From Actinokineospora inagensis DSM 44258 (GTDB lineage Bacteria; Actinomycetota; Actinomycetes; Mycobacteriales; Pseudonocardiaceae): 64,000 bases of DNA. The DNA is taken from NCBI RefSeq assembly GCF_000482865.1, contig NZ_AXWW01000006.1, forward strand, positions 62,001 through 126,000, in the 5' to 3' direction. The translations under genes were made by a program, and so were the position numbers. Every line of letters starts with the position of its first letter. Position 1 is the stretch's first letter. Below the pieces are notes generated by a model that searched no databases, was not told the origin of the DNA, and saw nothing but the letters and a program-made list of their open reading frames with translations. Of the stretch, positions 42,063 to 51,511 are shown piece after piece.

Positions 42063-43403
42063 GTGAACCCCCCGACCAGGGCCACCCGGATCCGGCTCGC
42101 CCTCATCCTGGGCGGGCTCTCCGCGTTCGGTCCGCTGTCCATCGACATGTACCTGCCCGCCTTCCCGGCGCTGGCCACCGGCCTGCACACCGGTCCGGCG
42201 CAGGTCCAACTCACGCTGACCACGTTCATGATCGGGCTGGCGGTGGGCCAGGTGGTGGCCGGTCCGCTCTCGGACGCGCGCGGGCGGCGCGGGCCGCTGC
42301 TGGTCGGGCTGGCGCTGTACGTGGTCAGTTCGTTGGTCTGCGCGATCGCCCCGTCGGTGTATGCCCTGATCGTGTTGCGGTTCGCGCAGGGCGTGGCCGC
42401 CGCGGCCGGGGTGGTGATCGCCAGGGCCGCGGTCCGCGACCTGTTCACCGGGCAGGCGATGGCCCGCTTCTTCTCGGCGTTGATGCTGGTCAACGGCCTT
42501 GGCCCGCTGCTGGCGCCGCTGATCGGCGCGCAACTGCTGCGCTGGACGTCGTGGGTCGGGATCTTCGTCGTGCTGTCCGCGTTCGGCACGCTGCTGCTGG
42601 CCGCGACGCTGCTGTGGCTACCGGAGACGCTGCCCCGCGAGTTCCGCGGCGAGGCGCACCTGGGCCGGACGCTGCGCACCTACGCGCGGATCGGCACCGA
42701 CCGGACGTTCGTGGCGTACGCGGTGTCGGCGGGGTTCGTGCTCGCGTCGATGTTCGCCTACATCGCCGGGTCGTCGTTCGTGCTGCAGGACATCCACGGC
42801 CTCAGCCCGCAGCAGTACAGCCTGGTGTTCGGCGGGAACGCACTGGGGATCATGCTCGCGTCGCAACTGAACTCGCTGCTGCTGCGCCGGTTCACCCCGC
42901 GCGGGCTGTTGATCGCCGGACTGGTCGCGGGAGCGGTTGGCGGAGTGGGCGTGCTCGTATCGGTGCTCGGCGACCTACCACTGGTGTTCCTACTGATCAC
43001 CCTGTTCGTGTCGGTCGCGTGCGTCGGCATGATCAGCCCGAACTCGACGGCGCTGGCACTGGCCGACCACGCCCGGGACGCGGGCGCGGCCTCGGCCCTG
43101 ATCGGCGTGCTCCAGTTCGTCATCGGCGCGGTCGCCTCACCACTGGTCGGCCTGGGCGGCGAGACGACAGCAGTACCGATGGCGGTGGTGATCGCCGTAC
43201 TCTCGGTCGGCGGAATCACCACATTCGCCATCATGCGACCGTCAACGCCGCACCCCACGCCAAACCGCCCGAACGACGACAGTGGCGAAGACGGCGCCGG
43301 GGCGCTCGGGGCGGGTCCTGGCCTCGGGGGCGGACTCGCCGGTGAGCCGGTAGACGATGTTGAGGACCTGGCGGGCCGCGCCAGGGGTGAGCACCCGAAG
43401 TAG
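42063..43403 (+). CDS. Bcr/CflA-family MFS drug exporter
   Basis: 446 residues with twelve transmembrane helices. DHA1 motifs: FGPLSIDMYLPAFP in helix 1, GPLSDARGRRGPLL (motif A) in the first loop, and LVNGLGPLLAPLIGAQLL (motif C) in helix 5. Bcr/CflA pumps export bicyclomycin, chloramphenicol, sulfonamides or cysteine. The last about 54 residues are polar, Gly/Asp-rich and antisense to the 3' end of the neighbouring reductase gene. That tail may be a consequence of a lost earlier stop. Confidence 0.9.
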   Translation: MNPPTRATRIRLALILGGLSAFGPLSIDMYLPAFPALATGLHTGPAQVQLTLTTFMIGLAVGQVVAGPLSDARGRRGPLLVGLALYVVSSLVCAIAPSVYALIVLRFAQGVAAAAGVVIARAAVRDLFTGQAMARFFSALMLVNGLGPLLAPLIGAQLLRWTSWVGIFVVLSAFGTLLLAATLLWLPETLPREFRGEAHLGRTLRTYARIGTDRTFVAYAVSAGFVLASMFAYIAGSSFVLQDIHGLSPQQYSLVFGGNALGIMLASQLNSLLLRRFTPRGLLIAGLVAGAVGGVGVLVSVLGDLPLVFLLITLFVSVACVGMISPNSTALALADHARDAGAASALIGVLQFVIGAVASPLVGLGGETTAVPMAVVIAVLSVGGITTFAIMRPSTPHPTPNRPNDDSGEDGAGALGAGPGLGGGLAGEPVDDVEDLAGRARGEHPK

Positions 43404-45152
43404 TTCCATCAGCACCCCTTCCGGGCGCTGCACGACCTCGTCGTCGCCGATCAGGGCGCGCACGACCATGCCTGCGGCCTTCTCCGGCGAGACGGCGGGC
43501 ACGCGTTTGTAGGCGTTGGTGGCGCCGATCATCGGAGTGCGGACCAGTGGCATCCGCACGGCGCACACCGTGACGCCGTCACCGAGCAGCTCGCGGCCCG
43601 CCGAGCGGCCGAACGCCTCCAGGGCGGCTTTGGAGGCCAGGTAGGCCGAGAAGCGCGGTGTGTCAGTCTGCAGGCCAAGTGTGGTGACGTTGACGACGCG
43701 GCCGAAGCCCCGCGCGCGCATACCGGGGAGAAGGCCGAGGGTGAGCCGTAGTGGCGCGAAGTAGTTCAAGGCCATGGTGCGCTCGTAGTCATGAAGCCGG
43801 TCGACGGACAGGTGCACCGAGCGGCGGATCGAGCGGCCCGCGTTGTTGACCAGCATGTCGACCAAGCCCAACTCCTTGACGAGCGCGTCGACGGCATCAG
43901 CATCCGTGAGGTCGCACGGGTGGACCGACGCGGTACCACCGGCTGCCTCTATTTCGACGCGGACCTCGTCCAGTTCCGACTGCCGACGCGCGACGAGCAA
44001 CACGGTCGCCCCGCGCGCACCGATAGCCAGCGCGGTAGCCCTACCGATACCGGACGACGCGCCAGTGACGACAATTCTCTTACCTCGCAGAGATTTCTTG
44101 TGGAGCCAGGGTTTCTCCGGGTCGAGGTGTTCGGCCCAGTAGCGGACGAGGACATCGGCGTAAGAGGCGAAATCAGGTAGTTCGATGCCGGATTCCTTCA
44201 GCGCGCGAACAGTTGCCGCGGAGTCGAACACGGTCGGCAGGTCCATGTGCGGGAGAACCTCGGCGGGCATGCCGAGTTCGTTGAGCACGGCAGCGGGGAG
44301 TGCACCCACCCGTGTCACGCGCGGCAGCCGGAGCGGCAGCGTCGCCCGGACCTGTGGAGCGCCAACGGCTTTCGCGAGCGCGTTGAACACGTCGGTGACA
44401 GGCTGCCTACCGTTGTGGGTCAGGTGGTAGGTCGCGCCAGATGGGGCATCGACGTGCATGAGGTAGACCATTGCGTCGATGACGTAGTCGACCGGGACGA
44501 CGTTGGTACCACCCAGGTCCGGTAGCACCAACGGCAGTCTCCCCGGGAGTCGTGCAAGACGAGCTACCAGGGGCAAGAAGTAGTAGGGGCCGTCGACCTT
44601 GTCCGTCTCACCGGTCTGCGAATCGCCTACGACGGCGGCAGGCCGGTAGACCGTGTACGGCACCTCGGTCTGCTCGCGGACCAGTTTTTCCGCCGCGAAC
44701 TTCGTGGCGTGGTAGGGCGAGTGGTGCCGTTGGCCCAAGTCGAAATCGGCCTCGGTGAACCTGCCCGCGTAGTCACCGGCCACCGCAATAGACGAGACGT
44801 GATGGAACCGACCCGCGTTGACGGCGGCGGCGAACTCCAACGCGTTCGCGGTGCCGGTCACGTTCACAGTCCGGTTGACCTTGTCGGGCGCGGTGAGGTC
44901 GTACACGGCGCCGAGATGGACAACGTGATCGACGCTGGACAGGCCCGTCGGGTCGATGCGCTCGGAGAGGTCACCGACGACCGGCGTAACCAGGTCCGGG
45001 CGGCTCCAGCGTTGGGCTGCCTCGGTGAACCTGTCCATCGAACCTTGCCGTACCAGCACGTGCACCGCGGTAGTGCCCTCGCGCGCGACCAGCCGTTCGA
45101 CCAACCTGCGGCCAAGGAACCCGGTCGCTCCGGTGACGAAGTAGGTTGCCAT
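43242..45152 (-). CDS. Two-domain fatty acyl-CoA reductase-like SDR fusion (Acr1 type)
   Basis: 636 residues from the ATG at 45152 (GGAGG-CAACG upstream). Domain 1 (about 1-355) is an extended SDR/NAD-epimerase of the acyl-thioester reductase kind: TGATGFLGRRL, HLGAVYDLTA and YHATKFAAEKL. Domain 2 (about 365-636) is a classical SDR: VTGASSGIGRATA, NNAGRS and SAYLASKAALE. This order matches mycobacterial Acr1-like enzymes, which make fatty aldehydes and alcohols for wax or envelope lipids. Its 3' end overlaps the convergent exporter gene by 162 bp. Confidence 0.88.
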   Translation of the reverse strand: MATYFVTGATGFLGRRLVERLVAREGTTAVHVLVRQGSMDRFTEAAQRWSRPDLVTPVVGDLSERIDPTGLSSVDHVVHLGAVYDLTAPDKVNRTVNVTGTANALEFAAAVNAGRFHHVSSIAVAGDYAGRFTEADFDLGQRHHSPYHATKFAAEKLVREQTEVPYTVYRPAAVVGDSQTGETDKVDGPYYFLPLVARLARLPGRLPLVLPDLGGTNVVPVDYVIDAMVYLMHVDAPSGATYHLTHNGRQPVTDVFNALAKAVGAPQVRATLPLRLPRVTRVGALPAAVLNELGMPAEVLPHMDLPTVFDSAATVRALKESGIELPDFASYADVLVRYWAEHLDPEKPWLHKKSLRGKRIVVTGASSGIGRATALAIGARGATVLLVARRQSELDEVRVEIEAAGGTASVHPCDLTDADAVDALVKELGLVDMLVNNAGRSIRRSVHLSVDRLHDYERTMALNYFAPLRLTLGLLPGMRARGFGRVVNVTTLGLQTDTPRFSAYLASKAALEAFGRSAGRELLGDGVTVCAVRMPLVRTPMIGATNAYKRVPAVSPEKAAGMVVRALIGDDEVVQRPEGVLMELLRVLTPGAARQVLNIVYRLTGESAPEARTRPERPGAVFATVVVRAVWRGVRR

Positions 45153-45203
45153 CGTTGCCTCCTCGGCACGATCCTGACACAACCTACTCGTCAGTAGAAA
45201 GCG

Positions 45204-45407
45204 TTAGTCGGCAGGCTCGGTCGAGGCGTCGACCACCGCGTCGCGTAGGGCTGCGCGTAGCCGGCCGACGTCCAGTGGTGCGAAGACGGCGGTTTCTCCG
45301 GGCGGGGCCACCAGCACCACCCGCCCCTGGCGCACGAACACCGTCACGTCCCGCTTGCGGCCCGCAAGGTCGCGACAACTAACTGACCACTCCCTGTGGC
45401 TGTTCAT
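45204..45407 (-). CDS. Small conserved-looking hypothetical protein
   Basis: 67 residues from the ATG at 45407 (GAGGTGGG upstream; a GTG at 45413 is also possible). The core KRDVTVFVRQGRVVLVAPPGETAVFAPLDVGRLRAALRDAV looks like a compact beta-beta-alpha fold. Third-position GC is typical of genes here. It lies 51 bp upstream of the Acr1-type gene on the same strand. Small proteins of this type are common in actinomycetes, but I know no function. Confidence 0.65.
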   Translation of the reverse strand: MNSHREWSVSCRDLAGRKRDVTVFVRQGRVVLVAPPGETAVFAPLDVGRLRAALRDAVVDASTEPAD

Positions 45408-45582
45408 CCGCACCCACCTCTCCCACCATCCCCCCGTTCGGGGCGACGCACCGTCGACATGGTGACGGGCACGGTAACGACCCGTGACGACGAAAGTGAC
45501 GTGATCTCAAGATTTCCCCTTCCGGCGGCCGGACCCGTTGACCGCTAACGTGCGACACACAGCGATTTCACGGAGGTTGGAC

Positions 45583-46782
45583 ATGGCCGGACCGGGCCGG
45601 ATCGTCATCGTCGGGGCCGGGCTCGCGGGCGGCACAACCGCCAAGGGCCTGCGCGAACGGGGATACACGGGCGAGATCACCCTCATCGGGCAGCAACAGC
45701 ACCGGCCCTACGAACTGCCCGCGCTGTCCAAGGGTGTCCTGATCGGCGAGGCCGACGAACCCGACTGGGTGGAACTCGCCGGTGTCGAACCGATCAGCGG
45801 CGTGCGGGTCACCGAACTCGACCTCACCGGCCGCTCGGTCACCGACTCCACCGGCGCCACCCACCCGTACGACCGGCTCGTCCTGGCCACCGGCTCCGCG
45901 CCCCGGGTGCTCGGCGTCCCCGGCGCGGACATGCCCGGCCTGCACAACCTCCGCACCCTCGACGACGCGCTGGCGCTGCGCTCGGTGATCAACGAGGGCA
46001 CGCACGTGGTCGTGGTGGGCGCGGGCTGGATCGGCTGCGAGGTCGCCGCCGCCGCACGCACCCGGGGCGCCGCGGTCGCCGTCGTCGAACCCCAGCCGAC
46101 CCCGCTGTTCTCGACCCTCGGCCCCACCATCGGCGAGTTCTTCCGCGAGATCCACGCCGCGCACGGCATCGACTGGCACCTCGGTGTGGGCGTCGCGGGT
46201 TTCACCGGCACCGACACCGTCACCGGCGTGGAACTCGCCGACGGGACAGTGCTCGCCGCCGACGTCGTGGTGGTCGGGGTCGGCGCGGCCCCGCGCACCG
46301 AGCTCGCCGAACGCGCGGGCCTCGACCTCGCCCTGGGTGGAGTCGCCGTCGACTCGACCCTGCGCACCACCGCCCCCGACGTCTACGCCATCGGCGACAT
46401 CGCCGCCCACCTCCACCCCCGCTACGGCGAACGCGTCCGCGTCGAACACTGGGCCAACGCCAAAGACCAGGGCGCGCTCGTCGCGGGCAACCTCATCGGC
46501 GCCGCCGACCCGTACACCGCCAGCCCCTACTTCTTCTCCGACCAGTACGACCTGGGCCTGGAGGTCCGCGGCCACTTCGACCCGCACGCGGACCAACTCG
46601 TCATCCGCGGCAACCTCCGCGAGTCCTTCATCGCCTTCTGGCTGCGCGACAACCACGTCCGAGCCGCGATGAACGTCAACTCCTGGGACGACGGCGACAC
46701 CCTGCAGTCCCTTGTGGACAACCAAACCGCCGTCACCCCGGACGCCCTCCGCGACAGCGACCTGACCGCCCTGGTCAACTAG
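45583..46782 (+). CDS. FAD-dependent pyridine nucleotide-disulfide / ferredoxin reductase-type oxidoreductase
   Basis: 399 residues; ATG at 45583 with GGAGG 6 nt upstream. First dinucleotide fold IVIVGAGLAGGTTA binds FAD; the second, VVVVGAGWIGCEVA, binds NAD(P)H; and DVYAIGDIA closes the FAD site. No redox-active CxxC, so it is of the rubredoxin/ferredoxin reductase class, the partners of P450 or Rieske oxygenases. No ferredoxin gene is adjacent. The C-terminal domain with NSWDDGDTLQSLVDN is typical of the family. Confidence 0.9.
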   Translation: MAGPGRIVIVGAGLAGGTTAKGLRERGYTGEITLIGQQQHRPYELPALSKGVLIGEADEPDWVELAGVEPISGVRVTELDLTGRSVTDSTGATHPYDRLVLATGSAPRVLGVPGADMPGLHNLRTLDDALALRSVINEGTHVVVVGAGWIGCEVAAAARTRGAAVAVVEPQPTPLFSTLGPTIGEFFREIHAAHGIDWHLGVGVAGFTGTDTVTGVELADGTVLAADVVVVGVGAAPRTELAERAGLDLALGGVAVDSTLRTTAPDVYAIGDIAAHLHPRYGERVRVEHWANAKDQGALVAGNLIGAADPYTASPYFFSDQYDLGLEVRGHFDPHADQLVIRGNLRESFIAFWLRDNHVRAAMNVNSWDDGDTLQSLVDNQTAVTPDALRDSDLTALVN

Positions 46783-47854
46783 CCAGGAACGCGGTAATCC
46801 GCTCCCCCACCCGACCCGCGCCCACCTGCCCCGCCCGCCGCCGCAGCGCCCGCACCCGCTCCACCGTCCGCTCCGACGACAAACCCCCCACCGAGTCCAA
46901 CGCGGCGGCGGTGACGTGGTCGGCCGCCTCGAAGTCCCGCAACGCCAACTGCGCCGCCGCAATGTGAATCTGCGTCTTGGCCCGGGAAGTGACCCGCCCC
47001 TCGGGAAGCGCGTACAGGGCGCGCTCCAACATCACCAACCCCTGCCGGGGCCGCCCGGAATCCCGCAGGCACTGACCGATGTCCGAGGTGAGGTCGACCT
47101 CGGTGTAGTACCCCAGCCACGCCGGTTCCTCGGCGGGCCCCCGCTCGAACGCCCGCTGGGCCTCGCCGAGCGCCCGCAGAACCCCTTTCGTGTCACCGAG
47201 AACGGCCAGCCCCCGCGCCTCGATCGCGTGGATGTACGCCGACACCGCAGGCGTCGCCCGGTCACCCACCACGTACAACGCCGACCGCGCCAACGCGGCC
47301 GCGTGCTGACCCGCGTCGAGCACATCGTCCCCGGTGGCCCGCGCGCTGAGATCGATCGTCTCGCGACTCATCTCCGCCAGCACGTTGCCACCGGACGACT
47401 TGTCGCCCGCCCGCATCGCCAATCCCAACGCCTGCGTGTAATACCGGTGCCCCAACGCGTGCCGACCGGTGTCGACGGTGATCAACCCCGCCAGGAAAGC
47501 CAACTCGGACAAGGCCGACAGCAGGTGCCCGCCCACCTCGTCGGAGTAGCTCCCCTCAACCGCGCGCCGGGACTGCTGGTTGAGCAACTGGACCACCTGT
47601 GCCCGCAACAACCCACCACCGTGCCGCCGGTGCAGCACCTCGAAGTTGCGCAGCACCGACCGCAACACCTCGACATCGGCCATCCCGATCCGCGAGCCAC
47701 CTGCCCGCCCGAGATCACCACCCGGCACCGCCGTCATCGCCAACCACGCTGGCTCGGCGAACACCGCCGCCACCGCCGCCGACCCCACCATGAAGTCCCG
47801 CCGACTCAGATCCCGCCTCGACAGCTCAGCCACAGTAGCGATCGTGCCACCCAC
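46775..47854 (-). CDS. TPR-rich regulator-like protein without DNA-binding domain
   Basis: 359 residues. It starts SRRDLSRRDFMVGSAAVAAV, a string that in many actinobacterial Xre/Cro-type regulators joins the helix-turn-helix to a TPR domain. Here no helix-turn-helix precedes it. The rest is helical repeat sequence (LSALSELAFLAGLITVDTGRHALGHRYYTQALGLA and further TPR-like pairs). It may be a stand-alone sensor domain, a truncated regulator, or a Tat-like leader protein (twin Arg plus hydrophobic stretch). Convergent with the flavoprotein gene, overlapping by 8 bp. Confidence 0.7.
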   Translation of the reverse strand: MGGTIATVAELSRRDLSRRDFMVGSAAVAAVFAEPAWLAMTAVPGGDLGRAGGSRIGMADVEVLRSVLRNFEVLHRRHGGGLLRAQVVQLLNQQSRRAVEGSYSDEVGGHLLSALSELAFLAGLITVDTGRHALGHRYYTQALGLAMRAGDKSSGGNVLAEMSRETIDLSARATGDDVLDAGQHAAALARSALYVVGDRATPAVSAYIHAIEARGLAVLGDTKGVLRALGEAQRAFERGPAEEPAWLGYYTEVDLTSDIGQCLRDSGRPRQGLVMLERALYALPEGRVTSRAKTQIHIAAAQLALRDFEAADHVTAAALDSVGGLSSERTVERVRALRRRAGQVGAGRVGERITAFLAS

Positions 47855-47930
47855 CTACCTGAAACCTCGTGCAGGCGGCCATCGCGGTGGGGTGACGTCG
47901 GATGGCGGGGAAGACAGGCACACTGTGGGG

Positions 47931-48428
47931 GTGAGTGAGTCGGAGTGGGGGTTGCGGGCGCCCGCGAACCTGGTGAGCAAGCGGGCTGTGTGGCAGTGGA
48001 CGGTGCAGGCCGGGTTGGTCTGGGGTGTCCTGGTGGCCGGGTTGGCGGTGGCGCGGCACGTGTTGGACAACCCGCCGGGGTGGTTGGGGTATGTGCTGGT
48101 GGTGGCGGCCGTGGTGGGGGTGGTGCACACCGTGGTGATGCCGCAGTGGCGGTATCGGGTGCACCGGTGGGAGGCGACGGCCGACGCGGTGTTCACGCGG
48201 AGTGGGTGGGTGACGCAGGAGTGGCGGGTGGCGCCGGTGTCGCGGATCCAGACCGTGGACACCGCTCGGGGGCCGGTGCAGCAGTTGTTGCGGCTGGCCA
48301 CCGTCACGGTGACGACGGCGTCGGCGCAGGGGCCGGTGAAGATCGACGGGTTGGCGCTCGACGTGGCGGCGCGGTTGGTCGAGGACCTGGCCGCGACCAC
48401 CCAGGCCACGCCGGGGGACGCGACGTGA
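47931..48428 (+). CDS. PH-domain membrane protein (YdbS-like)
   Basis: 165 residues from a GTG at 47931. Two membrane helices (about 28-75) are followed by a bacterial PH (bPH2) domain with YRVHRWEATADAVFTRSGWVTQEWRVAPVSRIQTVDT. In Bacillus, YdbS and YdbT form an envelope complex linked to bacteriocin tolerance. The TGA stop overlaps the GTG of the next gene (GTGA), so the two proteins are coupled as in Bacillus. Confidence 0.88.
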   Translation: MSESEWGLRAPANLVSKRAVWQWTVQAGLVWGVLVAGLAVARHVLDNPPGWLGYVLVVAAVVGVVHTVVMPQWRYRVHRWEATADAVFTRSGWVTQEWRVAPVSRIQTVDTARGPVQQLLRLATVTVTTASAQGPVKIDGLALDVAARLVEDLAATTQATPGDAT

Positions 48429-49882
48429 GCGCCGAGTGGGGGCGGCTGGACGCGCGGATGATCGTGGTACGGCCGCTGAACGAGTTGATCGGGTTGGTGC
48501 CGCCGCTGGCCGCGTTGGTGTTCCTCGGGAACTTCGACACGTGGCGGACGGTCACCAGTGTCATCGTGGTCGGGCTCATCCTCAGCCGTGGCCTGTTGTC
48601 GTGGGCGACCACGAAGTACCGCATCACGGACACCCGGGTCGAACTGCACAAGGGTGTCCTCTTCCGACAACGGCTGGCGATTCCCCGCGACCGCGTGCGC
48701 ACGGTAGACCTAACGGCGAAACTGGGGCACCGCCTGTTCGGACTCGCGGCCGTGCGCATTGGCACCGGGCACCACGAAAAGGACCGGGAGGGCGTCACCC
48801 TTGACGCTGTCACCGCCGGTGAGGCCGAGCGGCTACGCCGGGTCATCCTCCGACGGGTGGTGGCCGCGGAAGGGGCACCGCAAGACGACGGGGTGCTCAT
48901 CTCGAAGCTCGACAACCGCTGGTACCGCTACGCGCCGTTGACGATGTCCGGTCTGCTCAGCATCGGGGTCGTGGTCGGCTTCCTGATGAACATCGCGCAC
49001 GAACTGGATCTGCGGTTCTCCGATGTCGGCCTGGTCCGGTCGATCTTCACCTGGGTCAGCCGGACCGATGTCGGCGAGGTGGTCCCGGTCGTCGGTGTGT
49101 TCGTGCTCGTGTTGTCCGTGCTGGCTTCCCTCGTCGGCTACCTGCTGCAGAACCACGACTACCGCCTCACCAGCCATTCCGACCACACCATCCGAGTACA
49201 AAGAGGACTACTCACCACCCGTTCCGTGTCCATTGAGGAAAAGCGCCTCCGTGGCGCCGTGCTGCACGAGCCCCTACTACTACGGGCAGGCCACGGCGCA
49301 AGGGTTTCCGCCGTCACCACCGGTCTACACACGAAGGGCGGCAGTAGCCAACTCCTACCCGCCGCGCCGCGCGAAGAGGCCGACCGCGTCGCCGCAGAGA
49401 TCCTCCGGCAACCACACACACCGACCGCCGCGCCGCTGACCAAGCATCCCGCGAAGGCCAAGACACGCAGGCTTGTCCGCGCGATAGTGCCCACTGTCGT
49501 CATTGCCGCTTTCCTGTCGCTGATGACCGTTGTCGCCAACTGGCCCGTGTGGCTCGCCGTCATCGCGATCGTTCTTATCCCCGCGTTCGTCCTCGTCGGA
49601 CTCGACCGGTACCGCAACCTCGGCCACGCGCTCACCGACGACTACCTGGTGTCCCGGTCGGGCTCGCTGGACCGGAACACGGTCGCGCTGCAACGCACCG
49701 GAATCATCGGTTGGACGATCCGCCGCACCATCTTCCAGCGACGCGCCCGCGTCTTCACTCTTACCGCTGTCACCGCGGCAGGCGCAGGCGGCTACCGCGT
49801 ACGTGACCTCGGCAACCAGCAAGGCATCGAGCTCGTGGACGCTACCGTGCCCGACCTGCTAACCCCGTTCCTGAAGCACTAA
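48425..49882 (+). CDS. Large PH-domain membrane protein (YdbT-like)
   Basis: 485 residues with three bPH2 domains, each after a membrane hairpin: YRITDTRVELHKGVLFRQRLAIPRDRVRTVDL (first), YRLTSHSDHTIRVQRGLLTTRSVSIEEKRLRG (second) and DDYLVSRSGSLDRNTVALQRTGIIGW (third). This is the YdbT pattern, about 490 residues. GTG start coupled to the YdbS-like gene. Its stop overlaps that of the convergent glutamate-cysteine ligase gene by 4 bp. Ligand of the PH domains is unknown; envelope stress or secreted-peptide tolerance is suggested by family precedent. Confidence 0.88.
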   Translation: MSAEWGRLDARMIVVRPLNELIGLVPPLAALVFLGNFDTWRTVTSVIVVGLILSRGLLSWATTKYRITDTRVELHKGVLFRQRLAIPRDRVRTVDLTAKLGHRLFGLAAVRIGTGHHEKDREGVTLDAVTAGEAERLRRVILRRVVAAEGAPQDDGVLISKLDNRWYRYAPLTMSGLLSIGVVVGFLMNIAHELDLRFSDVGLVRSIFTWVSRTDVGEVVPVVGVFVLVLSVLASLVGYLLQNHDYRLTSHSDHTIRVQRGLLTTRSVSIEEKRLRGAVLHEPLLLRAGHGARVSAVTTGLHTKGGSSQLLPAAPREEADRVAAEILRQPHTPTAAPLTKHPAKAKTRRLVRAIVPTVVIAAFLSLMTVVANWPVWLAVIAIVLIPAFVLVGLDRYRNLGHALTDDYLVSRSGSLDRNTVALQRTGIIGWTIRRTIFQRRARVFTLTAVTAAGAGGYRVRDLGNQQGIELVDATVPDLLTPFLKH

Positions 49883-51354
49883 ACCGGCCATGTGTGCACA
49901 GGTTCGTTGCTGTGCATGTGTTCCCGGTACCGCCGCACCATCTCCCGCAACGCCTGGGTGCGGTCGACGGAAGTGCTGTCCTCGATCGAGCGCACGGTCT
50001 CGACCTGCCACGTCGCACCGTTGCGCCCGGTCAGGCACCGCTGCTCGATGACGCCCAGCAACCGGTCCCGCTCGGCCGGGTCGACCCCCCACGCGTCCAG
50101 CCCCTGGTACGCCAGCGGCAGCAGCCGCCGCAGCACCAACTCGGTCACCGGCACCTCCCCCACGCCCGGCCAGTACACCCGCGCGTCGATGCCGTTGCGG
50201 GCCGCGGTGTGGAAGTTGTCCTCGGCGGCGGCGAAGCTCATCTGCGTCCACAGCGGACGGTCCTGGTCGGCCAGCGCCCTGGTCAGACCGAAGTACAGCG
50301 CCCCGTTGGCCACCGTGTCCAGCACCGACGGCCCGGCGGGCAGCACCCGGTTCTCCACCCGCAGGTGCGGCCGCCCGTTGACCACGTCGTAGATCGGCCG
50401 GTTCCACCGGTACACCGTGCCGTTGTGCAACCGCAGCTCGTGCAGCTCCGGGATGTCGCCGCGGGCCAGCACCTCGGCCGGGTCCTCGGCGTCGGTCAGC
50501 GGCAGCAACGCCGAGAAGTACTGGGCGTTCTCCTCGAACAGGTCGAAGATGGACGTGATCCACCGGTCGCCGAACCACACCCGCGGCCGCACCCCCTGCG
50601 CTTTCAGCTCGTCCGGCCTCGTGTCGGTGGCCTGCTCGAACAGCGCGATCCTGGTCTCGGCCCACAGGTGCTTGCCGAACAGGTACGGCGCGTTCGCGCC
50701 CAGCGCAACCTGCGGCCCGGCGGCCACCTGGCTCGCGTTCCAGAACCGGGCGAAGTCCTCCGGCGCCACCTGCAGGTGGTACTGGACGCTGGTGCACGCG
50801 CTCTCCGGAGCGATCGAGTCGGCCGTGGCCACCAGCCGCTCCGGCCCACCGATGTTGATCTCCAGGTCCTCGCCGCGGGCCGCCAGCACCTGCTCGTTGA
50901 GCAGCCGGTACCGCGGGTTCGCGGACAGGATGTCGGCGCCGATGTGCTGGGCCCGCAACGTCGGCAGGATGCCCACCATCAGGATGTGCGCGCCCAGCGG
51001 CGCCGCCTTCGCCTCCGCCTGGTTCAGGTCCGCCCGCACCAGCCGCTCGAACGCGCCGAGACCACCCGGCGCCAACCGCTGCGGCGGCAGGTTGATCTCG
51101 ATGTTGAACTGGCCCAGCTCCGTCTGGAACGCCGGGTCCGAGATGGCGTCGAGCACCTGCGCGTTGCGCATCGCCGGGTCACCCGCCGGGTCGACCAGGT
51201 TCAGCTCGATCTCCAGGCCCGCCATCGGCCGGTCCGCGTCGAACCGGGACTCGGCGAGCATCTGCGCGAACACGTCCAGGCACGCCCGGACCTTCTGCCG
51301 GAACCGGGCCCGGTCGGCCCTGGTGAACTCGGTGGCCTCGACGTCCTTGCCCAT
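49879..51354 (-). CDS. Glutamate-cysteine ligase family protein (GCS2)
   Basis: 491 residues from the ATG at 51354. GCS2 motifs: MAGLEIELNLVD (Mg and Glu-binding acidic residues), FNIEINLPPQRL, ACTSVQYHLQVAPEDFARFWNASQ, and RVENRVLPAGPSVLDTVANGALYFGL. These proteins join the gamma-carboxyl of Glu to Cys or another amine. In actinomycetes related enzymes include EgtA of ergothioneine synthesis, but no egtBCDE genes are here. The frame is open upstream to 51747, so a slightly earlier GTG is possible. Confidence 0.88.
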   Translation of the reverse strand: MGKDVEATEFTRADRARFRQKVRACLDVFAQMLAESRFDADRPMAGLEIELNLVDPAGDPAMRNAQVLDAISDPAFQTELGQFNIEINLPPQRLAPGGLGAFERLVRADLNQAEAKAAPLGAHILMVGILPTLRAQHIGADILSANPRYRLLNEQVLAARGEDLEINIGGPERLVATADSIAPESACTSVQYHLQVAPEDFARFWNASQVAAGPQVALGANAPYLFGKHLWAETRIALFEQATDTRPDELKAQGVRPRVWFGDRWITSIFDLFEENAQYFSALLPLTDAEDPAEVLARGDIPELHELRLHNGTVYRWNRPIYDVVNGRPHLRVENRVLPAGPSVLDTVANGALYFGLTRALADQDRPLWTQMSFAAAEDNFHTAARNGIDARVYWPGVGEVPVTELVLRRLLPLAYQGLDAWGVDPAERDRLLGVIEQRCLTGRNGATWQVETVRSIEDSTSVDRTQALREMVRRYREHMHSNEPVHTWPV

Positions 51355-51511
51355 GCCGACCAGCGTGATCCATTCGCACCCCGCTCGCCACACGTAGTCG
51401 ACTCCTCCCGCCCCCTCTTCCCCGCCCGGCATCGTTCCCGGCTTGGCGGGGCGGGGCCTGCAACCCGGGACGCCCGGCGTGCCGCCGACCGGGCGGGCTA
51501 AGCTCGCCCAG

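Noticed and set aside
46775-47854. Tat-exported enzyme
   Set aside because: The SRRDFMVGSA string resembles a Tat leader but also the usual linker of Xre-type regulators, and the rest is TPR without an enzyme motif.
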